DNA of 46,859 bases from an uncultured Spirochaetales bacterium (GTDB lineage Bacteria > Spirochaetota > Spirochaetia > Sphaerochaetales > Sphaerochaetaceae). Under the pieces are notes generated by a model, which worked only from the letters and a program-made list of their open reading frames with translations, did not search any database and was not told where the DNA came from. The position numbers were made by a program, and so were the translations under genes. Positions 37,308 to 44,585 of this stretch are shown in pieces. Where the stretch lies: positions 1 to 46,859 of the forward strand of contig CASEAG010000005.1 in the NCBI GenBank assembly GCA_949285785.1. Reading direction: 5' to 3'. Each line of letters starts with the position of its first letter. Within the stretch, counting starts at the first letter, position 1.

Positions 37308-38538
37308 GCAGATTCTGCCCCTCTTCTGCATTTTCATCCTGCATAGGCAGTTCAATCGAATCAAGTTTCCTGCCTATTCTCGCACTGCGGGTGGTCACAT
37401 CCTCGATTCTGTTGACGGCCGTGCCGAGACTGCGCCCCGCTGCGTCCAGTGAGGCCGCGAACAGCGAGAACTGCTTCTTCATCTGGCTGAAGAGCTTCCA
37501 CACCTCATGGCTGCGCTTCTCCACTGCAAGAGTCCTGAAGCCCATCTGCAGACTGTTTACAAGTGCGGCGAGCGTCGTCGGACCGGCGACCGTGACACGA
37601 TAGCGGTTCTGCAACTCCTCGGCGAAACCCGGCATGGAGAGTATCTCTGCATAGATGCTCTCCGAAGGCAGGAAGAGAATGGCGAAGTCGGTGGTCCTTG
37701 GCGGTGCGATATACTTGCCGCTTATATCCTTGGCCTCGGCCATGACACGAGTGCGCATTGCGTTCTGTGCAAGTCTGATGCCCTCGATGTCGCCGGCCTC
37801 CTGGGCCTTGAGATAGCTGTCATAGTCCTCACGGGGGAACTTCGAGTCGATAGGGAGATAGACGTTGTCCCCTTCGCTCTGGCCCGGCAGGCGGATGGCG
37901 AACTCGACGACCTCGGCGCTGCGGGGGCGTGGCCTGAAGTTCCTGACATACTGGTCCTTGGCCAGAATGTCGTCGAGAATGGACTCGACCTGTATCTCGC
38001 CCCACATGCCACGCGTCTTCACATTGGAGAATATCCTCGAAAGGTCCCCTACGCTCTTGGCGAGGTTCTGCATCTCGCCCAGTCCCTTGTAAACGGACTC
38101 GAGCTGCTTCTGCACCTGTTCAAACGACTGCGACAGCCGTGTCTCGAGCGTATCCTTGAGCTGGTCGTCGACCGTCTTGCGCATGCGCTCCAGCTGTTCA
38201 CCGTTCTCCTTGCGCAGCGCCTGCATGTTCCTCTCAAGCGTTTCCGAGAGCCGGTCGCTGCGCTGGAGCATCGAGTCCATCTGACGGGCGTTGTCGCGTC
38301 TGATGCTCTCCAGGGAGGAGAGCTGGGCCTCGCGGAACTGGCCGTTCTTCAGATCCATCGCATCGAAGCGGGCATCCAGTGTGTTGCGAAGCTCGCCGAT
38401 CGAGGAGGAGACAAGCGCATCACGGCCCTCCCCTTCGTTCCTGCGGCGACGAAGCGAGCGAAACGCGACAAGCAGGACGACGAGATTGAGTATGCACAGC
38501 GCCATAAGCAGATAGAGAAGCATCGATTCCAAAGCCAT
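37300..38538 (-). CDS. rmuC: DNA recombination protein RmuC
   Basis: A 412-aa RmuC-family protein that limits rearrangements at inverted repeats. An N-terminal membrane helix (about residues 5-25) is followed by a long coiled coil (about 45-150) and the nuclease-like RmuC domain with GMWGEIQVESILDDILA (about 175-190) and PIDSKFPREDY. I choose the ATG at 38538. It lacks a Shine-Dalgarno but has TATCAT six bases upstream, another possibly leaderless start. It lies between argF and metQ. Confidence 0.93.
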   Translation of the reverse strand: MALESMLLYLLMALCILNLVVLLVAFRSLRRRRNEGEGRDALVSSSIGELRNTLDARFDAMDLKNGQFREAQLSSLESIRRDNARQMDSMLQRSDRLSETLERNMQALRKENGEQLERMRKTVDDQLKDTLETRLSQSFEQVQKQLESVYKGLGEMQNLAKSVGDLSRIFSNVKTRGMWGEIQVESILDDILAKDQYVRNFRPRPRSAEVVEFAIRLPGQSEGDNVYLPIDSKFPREDYDSYLKAQEAGDIEGIRLAQNAMRTRVMAEAKDISGKYIAPPRTTDFAILFLPSESIYAEILSMPGFAEELQNRYRVTVAGPTTLAALVNSLQMGFRTLAVEKRSHEVWKLFSQMKKQFSLFAASLDAAGRSLGTAVNRIEDVTTRSARIGRKLDSIELPMQDENAEEGQNLLE

Positions 38539-38573
38539 GATTGAATGATAGCTCAAATCCAGACAATGTAATA

Positions 38574-38623
38574 CGCCCGGCAGCGGACAGCTGGACCGGG
38601 CGCATTCCATTCAATGTGAATGG
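38574..38623 (-). terminator. Two hairpins between metQ and rmuC
   Basis: CCATTCA/TGAATGG (38607-38623, 3-nt loop) and CGCCCGG/CCGGGCG (38574-38602, 15-nt loop) lie in the 90-bp gap after the metQ stop. No T-run follows, so these may be mRNA-stabilising rather than strong stops. Confidence 0.45.
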
Positions 38624-38628
38624 CTTTG

Positions 38629-39435
38629 TCAGTCTACGAGGATGACCTCGCCGTTCGGGTAGTTCTCGGCGACGAAGGCGGCGACCTTCTCGCTCTTGAG
38701 AGCCTCGACGAGCGCCTGAACGGCGGCATTGTCCTCCTCGCCGTTCCTGACGGCGATCACGTTGACATACGGGCTGTCTCCACCTTCGACATACAGACCG
38801 TCGCGGGTTGCGATGAGACCTGCGGGGATGGCGTAGTTGCCATTGATGACCGCGGCATCTGCGTCGTCGAGCACTCTTGGCAGAGAAGCCGCCTCGATCT
38901 CGCTGAACCTGTATCCGTGCGGGTTGGAAGTGACATCTGCGGGAACGGCCTCGATGCCGGCCTCGTCATCAAGTTCGATCAGACCGGCGGACTCGAGCAG
39001 GAGCAGCGCCCTTCCCTCGTTGGTCGGATCGTTCGGAATCGCGATCGTGGCTCCGTCCGGAATCGCCTCGAGCGAATCGTACTTCGTGGAGTAGAGGGCC
39101 ATCGGCTCGATGTGGATGCCACCGGCGGAGACCAGATCATAACCATGCTCGAGGTTGAAGGATTCGAGGTAGGGAAGATGCTGGAAGTAGTTGGCTTCGA
39201 TCTCTCCGGCCTGGAGCGCCTCGTTAGGCATGACATAGTCGGTGAACTCGACGATCTCGAGCGTGATGCCCTGCTCCGCAAGGTCGTCGACGACCAGACT
39301 GAGCAACGTGCCATGCGGCTCCGGGGATGCCCCGACTCTCAGAAGCGAGGAGTCAGTGGACTCGGCGGCGCCAGCGGCGAAGACGAAGGTGCAAGATGCG
39401 ATTGCGACAAGCAGAATGATTGCTATTCTCTTCAT
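38629..39435 (-). CDS. metQ: Methionine ABC transporter substrate-binding protein
   Basis: Periplasmic MetQ/NlpA family receptor for the MetNI permease. The start at 39435 (MKRIAIILLVAIASC) gives 268 aa. The signal peptide runs into VFAAGAAES, and could be cut after Ala or, at Ile-Ala-Ser-Cys15, made a lipoprotein. Family blocks are VEFTDYVMPNEALQAGEIEA and IAIPNDPTNEGRALLLLESA. It is on the same strand as metN and metI but 2.5 kb away, behind two unrelated genes and its own promoter and leader ORF. Its ribosome-binding site GGAGAG is 12 nt upstream. Confidence 0.95.
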   Translation of the reverse strand: MKRIAIILLVAIASCTFVFAAGAAESTDSSLLRVGASPEPHGTLLSLVVDDLAEQGITLEIVEFTDYVMPNEALQAGEIEANYFQHLPYLESFNLEHGYDLVSAGGIHIEPMALYSTKYDSLEAIPDGATIAIPNDPTNEGRALLLLESAGLIELDDEAGIEAVPADVTSNPHGYRFSEIEAASLPRVLDDADAAVINGNYAIPAGLIATRDGLYVEGGDSPYVNVIAVRNGEEDNAAVQALVEALKSEKVAAFVAENYPNGEVILVD

Positions 39436-39459
39436 AGTGTATACTCTCTCCATTTGTTT

Positions 39460-39513
39460 TTTGTCAGAATTGATTGATTGCCTGAAAATGATGTGGTTGT
39501 TGAAATGAATGAT
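39460..39513 (-). promoter_or_regulatory. G-poor, unstructured stretch between the leader ORF and metQ
   Basis: From the leader stop to the metQ ribosome-binding site the minus-strand RNA is C/A/U-rich with only about three or four G and many YC steps (such as ATTTCAACAACCACATCA). It has no terminator hairpin. That is what a Rho-utilisation site looks like, and would fit Rho-dependent attenuation after the leader peptide. Inference only. Confidence 0.35.
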
Positions 39514-39596
39514 ACTATGCCCTCACGGGCATCATCATGGAGGACATCATCATCGTGGATGCGGATGTTCTGTAGACTGTCATCTCGATGTCCTCC
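39512..39596 (-). promoter_or_regulatory. Alternative RNA structures around the metQ leader ORF
   Basis: GGAGGACATC (39587-39596), which contains the leader ribosome-binding site, pairs perfectly with GATGTCCTCC (39539-39548) made by the Met-Ser-Ser codons. A second stem, ATGCCC/GGGCAT (39527-39532 and 39517-39522) with a GTGA (GNRA) loop and flanking ATGAT/ATCAT, covers the second Met run and the stop. The CTCCAT within the first arm can also pair with ATGGAG at the metQ ribosome-binding site. Ribosome position would decide which pairs form. Confidence 0.55.
39515..39583 (-). CDS. Methionine-rich leader peptide of metQ (22 aa)
   Basis: ATG at 39583 and TAG at 39515-39517 encode 22 residues. 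They begin MTVYRTSAST and then have Met11-13, Ser14-15, Met16-18, Pro-Val-Arg-Ala. A perfect AGGAGG lies 8 nt upstream, and a good promoter lies about 45 nt upstream. Six of the last twelve residues are Met, and the next gene, 79 nt on, is metQ. By analogy to his, thr or trp leaders I infer that ribosomes pausing at the Met codons report methionine (or Met-tRNA) supply. The G/A-rich opposite strand reads as His runs, but has no gene to control. Confidence 0.72.
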   Translation of the reverse strand: MTVYRTSASTMMMSSMMMPVRA

Positions 39597-39614
39597 TTTC
39601 TTCAAGATGGTTAG

Positions 39615-39644
39615 AGAATACAGGACAGGGACGGTCATTTTCAA
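39615..39644 (-). promoter_or_regulatory. Promoter of the metQ leader and metQ
   Basis: TTGAAA (39639-39644, 5 of 6), an 18-bp spacer and TATTCT (39615-39620, 4 of 6) on the minus strand. The start would be near 39608, about 25 nt before the leader ATG. An AT-rich tract upstream (39660-39720) holds TATTCA/TGAATA arms and could be an UP element. Confidence 0.6.
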
Positions 39645-39761
39645 GTGGTTTTATGCAAATTTCTCGATTTTTATTCAGTTATTATGAATATTTTATTGTC
39701 ACAGAAGGAATTACCCGTTAGTAAAATTGCCAATTTACTGCCGCAATCTGCCACAAGAAGG

Positions 39762-39797
39762 CCATGCCGGGGACCACTGTTGAAGTCTCCGGCATGG
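39762..39797 (-). terminator. Terminator-like hairpin after the beta-helix lipoprotein gene
   Basis: A 13-bp stem with one G-U pair (39762-39774 with 39785-39797, 10-nt loop), 27 bp after the stop at 39824. CCTTCTTG follows, a weak T-run. It separates the surface genes from the metQ promoter. Confidence 0.65.
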
Positions 39798-39823
39798 ATT
39801 CATCTCCAATCAGATTGTCTGCT

Positions 39824-41110
39824 TCAGACAGGCACGACCTCGTAGTATCCATCACTCCGGGGCCCTTCGATTTTGAATTGGGTATAATCAATGAGCTGAT
39901 TAAGATTCACATTGGAACTGAACAATCCACCTTCTATGGAAATAACTCCATGCCCATACCTAGGATCTCCTTCAGCATAGATAGCATAGTTCACCCCGGC
40001 CCCATTGGTAAATCTTCCCGCATAGATTACGGCATAGGCCGTTGCTCCGACTCCACCATCATTGGCATTGCCAACCTGAACAGCATTCTTGTGGTTGCTG
40101 ATATACTCGCCACCATAGATGGCACACTGTGGTTCGTTGGCGAGATTCGTCTCTCCCGCAACATAAAGTCCATAGTAGAGTTCATCCTTCACAGGACCAT
40201 TCTGTCCTTTAAACTGTTCCCTTCTGTGGTCCAGGTAGAATGTCTCATAGTCCTGAGGCATGATGCCAATCTTCATGATGTTCTCTGTAGCATGAGCGTA
40301 CACGCCATCATACAGTCTTGCACTGCCAGCGTTTATTGATATCGCACCCTGGAGGCCGAAGACTCGTGCACTCTCGATGGTGATGTCGCCGTCGGAATAC
40401 AGCGTATATGCATAGCCATCAGTACCTGATTCATCGTATGTCAGGCGATTGCTTGCGATTGACGTGAAGAGGCTGTTACCCCTTATCAGGCAACTTCCAG
40501 ATTCGGTGACCGCCATGGCAAACTTGGTTCCATGTATCTCCGATTTGTCTATCATCGCATATCCATCCACGTATATTGCCGAACCATAAGTTGTCGAATA
40601 GGCACACACTGTAACGTTCCTGAGCGCGAGCTCCGCATCAGGGAGTACCCATAACACCCGTGATATCGGATGACCCTCAAGATCGGCATCACCGAGCATT
40701 CCGTCGTGAACAGTCAGGCTACCATGGACACCGGCAAGGTACTTGTTAGTACCGGAAAGGTCTTCAGCCGGAATAATCGAATAGCCTCTTAGATCGAGGT
40801 CTATATCCACTCCTTCAGGAAAGTCCACCAGTGTCCTGTCATCAGGATCCTCAGGTGTCGGAATGACGATATCGGATGTCAGAACGGCCTTCACACTCCG
40901 GCCGGAACCGACAACTAATTCAAACATATCGACAAGATCACCATAAGATGAAATCTCATATGGGTTATACGAGGAGCCCGGGCGGACCGTCTCGGTCTCC
41001 TCCATCACGGCATCCTGGAACACAGAACCGTCCGACATCTGCAGAGAGCAGGAATAAAAACATATGGAAAGCAGTGCTACAAGCAGCATGGAAATTGTTC
41101 TTACATTCAC
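39824..41110 (-). CDS. Predicted surface lipoprotein with right-handed beta-helix-like repeats
   Basis: A 428-aa protein from a GTG at 41110 with AGGAGG 6 nt upstream. The signal peptide MNVRTISMLLVALLSICFYS ends before Cys21; Phe-Tyr-Ser-Cys is a loose lipobox of the kind spirochaetes allow. The rest has many short strands with repeated Ile/Val-x-Gly turns (ISINAGSARLYDGVYA, YAVIYAGRFTNGAGVNYAIY), as in pectate-lyase-like parallel beta-helices. No catalytic motif is seen. It follows the phase-variable barrel gene by 10 bp. Base composition is visibly AT-richer than the neighbours, suggesting transfer. Confidence 0.75.
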   Translation of the reverse strand: MNVRTISMLLVALLSICFYSCSLQMSDGSVFQDAVMEETETVRPGSSYNPYEISSYGDLVDMFELVVGSGRSVKAVLTSDIVIPTPEDPDDRTLVDFPEGVDIDLDLRGYSIIPAEDLSGTNKYLAGVHGSLTVHDGMLGDADLEGHPISRVLWVLPDAELALRNVTVCAYSTTYGSAIYVDGYAMIDKSEIHGTKFAMAVTESGSCLIRGNSLFTSIASNRLTYDESGTDGYAYTLYSDGDITIESARVFGLQGAISINAGSARLYDGVYAHATENIMKIGIMPQDYETFYLDHRREQFKGQNGPVKDELYYGLYVAGETNLANEPQCAIYGGEYISNHKNAVQVGNANDGGVGATAYAVIYAGRFTNGAGVNYAIYAEGDPRYGHGVISIEGGLFSSNVNLNQLIDYTQFKIEGPRSDGYYEVVPV

Positions 41111-41120
41111 TTGACACCTC

Positions 41121-41693
41121 CTACAGGCTACAGGTCATCTGGACCTGCAGTGGAGCCAGGAATATCTGGCAAGTCGTGGTCTCGAAATCATCGGCGAACT
41201 GCATCAGCAGGTCAGCTCTTGCGTTCCAACCGATGGAGAACGATTCAGTAGGCCTGATCAAGATTCCAGCAGAAAGTCCGAATGTCGGACCAAATCCGAA
41301 TGTGTCATCCAGAAACTGGACATGACCTCCGACAGATAAGACAAGAGGGAACGATATGTTTCCAGTTTCAGGGGCAATAAGGATATCTGCAGTGAATGGG
41401 ATGATGAACATATCATCAAATGCGACCATATCGGTTCCGCTATAGACAAGCCCGGTTCCTAAACCAAGGCCTGCCCAGTCGTTGAACATATAGCCGGCGG
41501 AGATGTCGAGCCTTCCTCCGGCGTCGAAATAGTCAACTGTGCTGACTCCGTGTGTCACATCACCGGATATTTCATAACCGGCAAGCGGAATCTCAATTCC
41601 TAATGCTGTCGATATGTACCCCCCCCCACGAGTTGCAAATAGACACGAGGTGGTAAGTATCAGGAGCATGGCAGAAATCAATCTTCTTCTCAT
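41121..41693 (-). CDS. Predicted outer-membrane beta-barrel protein with an intragenic G9 tract
   Basis: A 190-aa protein with signal peptide MRRRLISAMLLILTTSCLFA, then Thr-Arg-Gly-Gly-Gly-Tyr. Codons 23-25 are exactly nine G (41619-41627), just after the likely cleavage site. The mature part has glycine-rich amphipathic strands (LSVGGHVQFLDD, FGPTFGLSAGILI) like small 8-strand barrels. AGGAG precedes the ATG. With nine G the frame is open (ON); gain or loss of one G would end it early. Its AT-rich composition matches the lipoprotein gene downstream. Confidence 0.78.
   Translation of the reverse strand: MRRRLISAMLLILTTSCLFATRGGGYISTALGIEIPLAGYEISGDVTHGVSTVDYFDAGGRLDISAGYMFNDWAGLGLGTGLVYSGTDMVAFDDMFIIPFTADILIAPETGNISFPLVLSVGGHVQFLDDTFGFGPTFGLSAGILIRPTESFSIGWNARADLLMQFADDFETTTCQIFLAPLQVQMTCSL
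41619..41627 (-). repeat. Poly-G tract (G9), candidate phase-variation switch
   Basis: Nine consecutive G on the coding strand, in frame as Gly23-25 of the barrel gene. Poly-G tracts that change length by slippage control outer-membrane genes in Treponema pallidum. It is the longest G/C run I noticed in the window. Confidence 0.9.
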
Positions 41694-41842
41694 ATATACT
41701 CCTTGTATTTGATTTCGTACTCATTCTGAATCATGGAACCAGATACTGTAAAGCGGAAATAAAGCCGAAAATGTGAAATCTGTAATTTGGATGAATTCAG
41801 AGAAAGGCTGCACCAATTCGCGTCCATCCAATAGTTCGGAAT

Positions 41843-41874
41843 AAAAAAGAGGAGATGCCTAACATCTCCCCTTT
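41843..41874 (-). terminator. Rho-independent terminator of metNI
   Basis: GGAGATG/CATCTCC with a 5-nt loop, extended by G-U and A-T pairs to a 12-bp stem, then T6 on the minus strand (41843-41848). It lies 23 bp after metI, so metNI is not cotranscribed with the surface genes or metQ. Confidence 0.88.
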
Positions 41875-41896
41875 CAGTTTGCTCCGGTTACAGTCC

Positions 41897-42562
41897 TCAG
41901 CGTCTTGCCATCATCTTCTTGACAATCCTGTCGCCGACGACCTGTATGATCTCGACCATCACCAGGATGACGATGACTGCGGCCACGAGATAGCTCGGGC
42001 GGAAGCGCTGGTAGCCGTATCTTATCGCCAGATCGCCCAGGCCGCCTCCTCCGATCGTACCTGCCATGGCCGAATAGCCTATCAGGTTGATGATCGTCAG
42101 CGTCAGGCCGCTCATGAGAGCCGGCATCGCCTCGGGGATGAGCACCTTGTACACCAGCTGCCAGTTGGTCGAGCCCATCGACTTCGCCGCCTGGATGACT
42201 CCCGGGTCGACCTCCTTGAGCGCGCTCTCTATGATCCTGGCCACAAATGGTGCAGCCGCTATCGAGAGCGGCACTATGGCAGCCTTTGTGCCGATGCTTG
42301 TACCTACGATCAGCCGCGACAGCGGGATGAGGACGATCAGCAGGATGATGAACGGGAAGGACCTGAGGACGTTCACGATTCTGGACAGCACGCTGTTGAA
42401 CACCGGCTGTGGAATGATTCCACCATCCTGCTCCCGTCCCGTGATGTGCAGCAGAACGCCTATGGGAAGTCCGAGGACGAGGGAGAACAGCGTAGAGAAG
42501 AAGACCATCACAAGCGTCTCGCCTGTGGCCTCCAACACCTGGCTTATCATCTGAGCATCCAT
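41897..42562 (-). CDS. metI: Methionine ABC transporter permease
   Basis: Inner-membrane permease of the D/L-methionine importer. I choose the ATG at 42562 (MDAQMISQVLEATGE), 221 aa, because AGGGGG lies 9 nt upstream; the ATG at 42571 is too close to it. It has about five spans. The EAA loop is LKEVDPGVIQAAKSMGSTNW with downstream VLIPEAMPALMSGL. Its start is 2 bp after the metN stop region, so translation is coupled. Confidence 0.95.
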   Translation of the reverse strand: MDAQMISQVLEATGETLVMVFFSTLFSLVLGLPIGVLLHITGREQDGGIIPQPVFNSVLSRIVNVLRSFPFIILLIVLIPLSRLIVGTSIGTKAAIVPLSIAAAPFVARIIESALKEVDPGVIQAAKSMGSTNWQLVYKVLIPEAMPALMSGLTLTIINLIGYSAMAGTIGGGGLGDLAIRYGYQRFRPSYLVAAVIVILVMVEIIQVVGDRIVKKMMARR

Positions 42563-42563
42563 A

Positions 42564-43556
42564 CTATACATCCCCCTCCACAAGCACACCGTATTTCTTC
42601 AGCATCTCGACCGCCTCTCTGACATGTCTCTCGTCCGGGCCGATGTCAAGCACCATGACGCCCATCTCCTCGTCGCCGACGTGCTGGACACCGGCGGCAC
42701 GGATGTTGAACACGGCTCCGGTCTCGTTGGATACGTTGCTGATGATCGGCTCGTCTGTCGTGTCACCACGGAAACGGAGCGTGAAGCGGCCATCCTCCTG
42801 CGACCAGCGGACAATCGAATCACGGACGTTGGTCAGATGCGACAGGAAGTCCTTGGTCACCTCGCTGTGCGGATTCGCGAAGATGTCAGACACGAGCCCC
42901 TCCTCCACGATGCGACCTCCATCCAAGACGGCAACACGTTCACAGGCGTCACGCACGACCTCCATCTGATGGGTTATCATGACGACGGTCAGATTCATCT
43001 TCGCCTGAAGCTCCTTGATGAGTGCAAGTATCGACCTGGTCGTCTGGGGGTCCAGGGCGCTGGTGGCCTCGTCGCAGAAGAGGATGTCAGGCTGACAGGC
43101 CAGGGCACGTGCTATCGCGACGCGCTGCTTCTGCCCGCCGGAAAGCGCCGAGATCGGGGCATCCCCCCTTCCCTCGAGCCCGACGAGGGCGAGAAGTTCA
43201 TCCACCCTCTTGCGGATATACGCCTTGTCCATGCCGCATATCTCCATCGGATAGGCGATGTTTCCGGCGGCATCCCGGGATGAGAAGAGATTGAAGTTCT
43301 GGAAGATCATGCCGATTCTGCGTCTCTTCTCGATCAGGGCCCTGCCCTCCAGGTTGTCGACACGTTCGTCGTCGAAGTACACCTGTCCGGCATCAGGACG
43401 CTCGAGCATGCTCACCAGTCGCACCAGCGTGCTCTTGCCGGCGCCGGAGCGGCCGATTATCCCGTATATCGTGTTGGAGGGGATGTCCAGGCTCACGTCC
43501 TGCACGGCGTGAAGCGAACCGTAGTCCCTTTTCAGATTGCTCAGTCTGATATGCAT
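42564..43556 (-). CDS. metN: Methionine ABC transporter ATP-binding protein
   Basis: ATPase of the methionine importer, 330 aa. Walker A GRSGAGKST is at 35-43, the signature LSGGQKQR at 138-145, Walker B ILFCDE at 158-163, and the H-loop His196. The C-terminal NIL domain (about 255-330), which lets intracellular methionine inhibit transport, is present (HVGDEEMGVMVLDIG). ATG at 43556 with AAGGA upstream. It has its own promoter and is 71 bp after the asparaginase gene. Confidence 0.96.
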   Translation of the reverse strand: MHIRLSNLKRDYGSLHAVQDVSLDIPSNTIYGIIGRSGAGKSTLVRLVSMLERPDAGQVYFDDERVDNLEGRALIEKRRRIGMIFQNFNLFSSRDAAGNIAYPMEICGMDKAYIRKRVDELLALVGLEGRGDAPISALSGGQKQRVAIARALACQPDILFCDEATSALDPQTTRSILALIKELQAKMNLTVVMITHQMEVVRDACERVAVLDGGRIVEEGLVSDIFANPHSEVTKDFLSHLTNVRDSIVRWSQEDGRFTLRFRGDTTDEPIISNVSNETGAVFNIRAAGVQHVGDEEMGVMVLDIGPDERHVREAVEMLKKYGVLVEGDV

Positions 43557-43576
43557 TCATTTTTCCTTACCGGTTC

Positions 43577-43605
43577 TATATACCAGCTAAGCGGGAAAGT
43601 TACAA
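43577..43605 (-). promoter_or_regulatory. metNI promoter
   Basis: TTGTAA (43600-43605), a 17-bp spacer and TATATA (43577-43582) with an extended TGG on the minus strand. No leader ORF or SAM riboswitch is visible in the short 5' region, in contrast to metQ. Confidence 0.6.
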
Positions 43606-43627
43606 CAAAACACACGTCGACCTGGTT

Positions 43628-44131
43628 TCAGATCGCCTCGAATACGCCTTTCTCCCTGTTCTTGCGAACGCCTCCTGCCATGAAGACCTGCCCTCCCATC
43701 ACGATGTACACGCCAGGGGACAGCAGCTGGACGCTGGCGAGTGCGAAGCCCAGGTTGAAGACCGCGTCGGAAGACTCGAGCGAATAGGGGATCATTGCGC
43801 CCGTAAGCACGAACACATGTCCGTCATCGGCCTTCATCGACGCCTTGAGAAGCTCGGCCGTGTCGACCATCGTGTCTGTGCCATGGACGATGACGACCAT
43901 CTTCTCGATGCATGAGAGCGCATCCTCGACAATGGTACGTCGCTGCTCCTCCGTCATCACAAGGCTGTCGACGGCGAAGATGCTGTCCAGATGTACGGGA
44001 AGCGTGACCCGTGCCTGGTGCAGGATTCGGGGAAGCTGCGACTCGCGGAACGTCAGTTCACCCTTGAGTGCATCGTAGAGTTTGTCGAAGGTTCCTCCGG
44101 TGGTGATGATCCTGATCCTGTCTTCAATCAT
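43628..44131 (-). CDS. Single-domain asparaginase-like protein
   Basis: A 167-aa protein that matches only the N-terminal half of L-asparaginase (usual length about 330 aa). The nucleophile loop ITTGGTFDK is at 9-17 and HGTDTM at 83-88, both intact. The C-terminal domain is absent, not frameshifted; small forms of this kind occur widely. The substrate is uncertain. AGGAG is 7 nt before the ATG at 44131. It overlaps the phosphatase gene by 8 bp and is the last gene of the gntR operon. Confidence 0.88.
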   Translation of the reverse strand: MIEDRIRIITTGGTFDKLYDALKGELTFRESQLPRILHQARVTLPVHLDSIFAVDSLVMTEEQRRTIVEDALSCIEKMVVIVHGTDTMVDTAELLKASMKADDGHVFVLTGAMIPYSLESSDAVFNLGFALASVQLLSPGVYIVMGGQVFMAGGVRKNREKGVFEAI

Positions 44132-44585
44132 TCGGTTCTCCTGACTCAAGGTGTGTGAACAACCCCTGGCAACCGGCAAGGATGTCCCTGTAGCAGGTCT
44201 CGAAGTCGCCGGTGTACCACGGATCCGCGACATCCCGGTCCTGCCCTGCGTATTCCATCATCAGATGTGTCTTGTCCATGGCTGGCAGCATCCGCTTCAT
44301 GTAGCGTAGATTCGACCTGTCCATGGCTATGATGAGATCGTATTCCCGATAATCGTCAGCCGTCAGTCTTCTGGCCCGCTTGTCCCTGCACGAGATGCCA
44401 AGGCGTGACAACAGCTGGCGCACCGGAGGATATACGGGGTTGCCGGTCTCCTCGTCCGACACGGCGGCCGAGGCGATGCGGTAATCATCTGTCCTTCCAT
44501 TCCTTTGGACGATGTCCTTCATGACGAACTCGGCCATGGGCGAGCGGCATATGTTGCCATGGCATACGAACAGTATCCGTTTCAT
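44124..44585 (-). CDS. Low-molecular-weight protein tyrosine phosphatase
   Basis: A 153-aa cytosolic phosphatase. The P-loop Cys8-x5-Arg14 (VCHGNICRSP) holds the nucleophile, and the general acid is Asp121 in DPWYTG. It starts right after the MATE stop (TGA then ATG), and its end overlaps the asparaginase start, so the four-gene operon is tightly coupled. Protein substrate unknown. Confidence 0.93.
   Translation of the reverse strand: MKRILFVCHGNICRSPMAEFVMKDIVQRNGRTDDYRIASAAVSDEETGNPVYPPVRQLLSRLGISCRDKRARRLTADDYREYDLIIAMDRSNLRYMKRMLPAMDKTHLMMEYAGQDRDVADPWYTGDFETCYRDILAGCQGLFTHLESGEPND

Noticed and set aside
39509..39610. Plus-strand ORF with His-His-His-Gly-Gly-His-His-His, like a his-operon leader
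   Set aside because: No ribosome-binding site, and no plus-strand gene follows; it is the complement of the Met codons of the better-supported minus-strand leader.
43557..43627. SAM riboswitch or Met leader before metN
   Set aside because: Only about 70 bp, with a promoter in it; no room or sequence for either.
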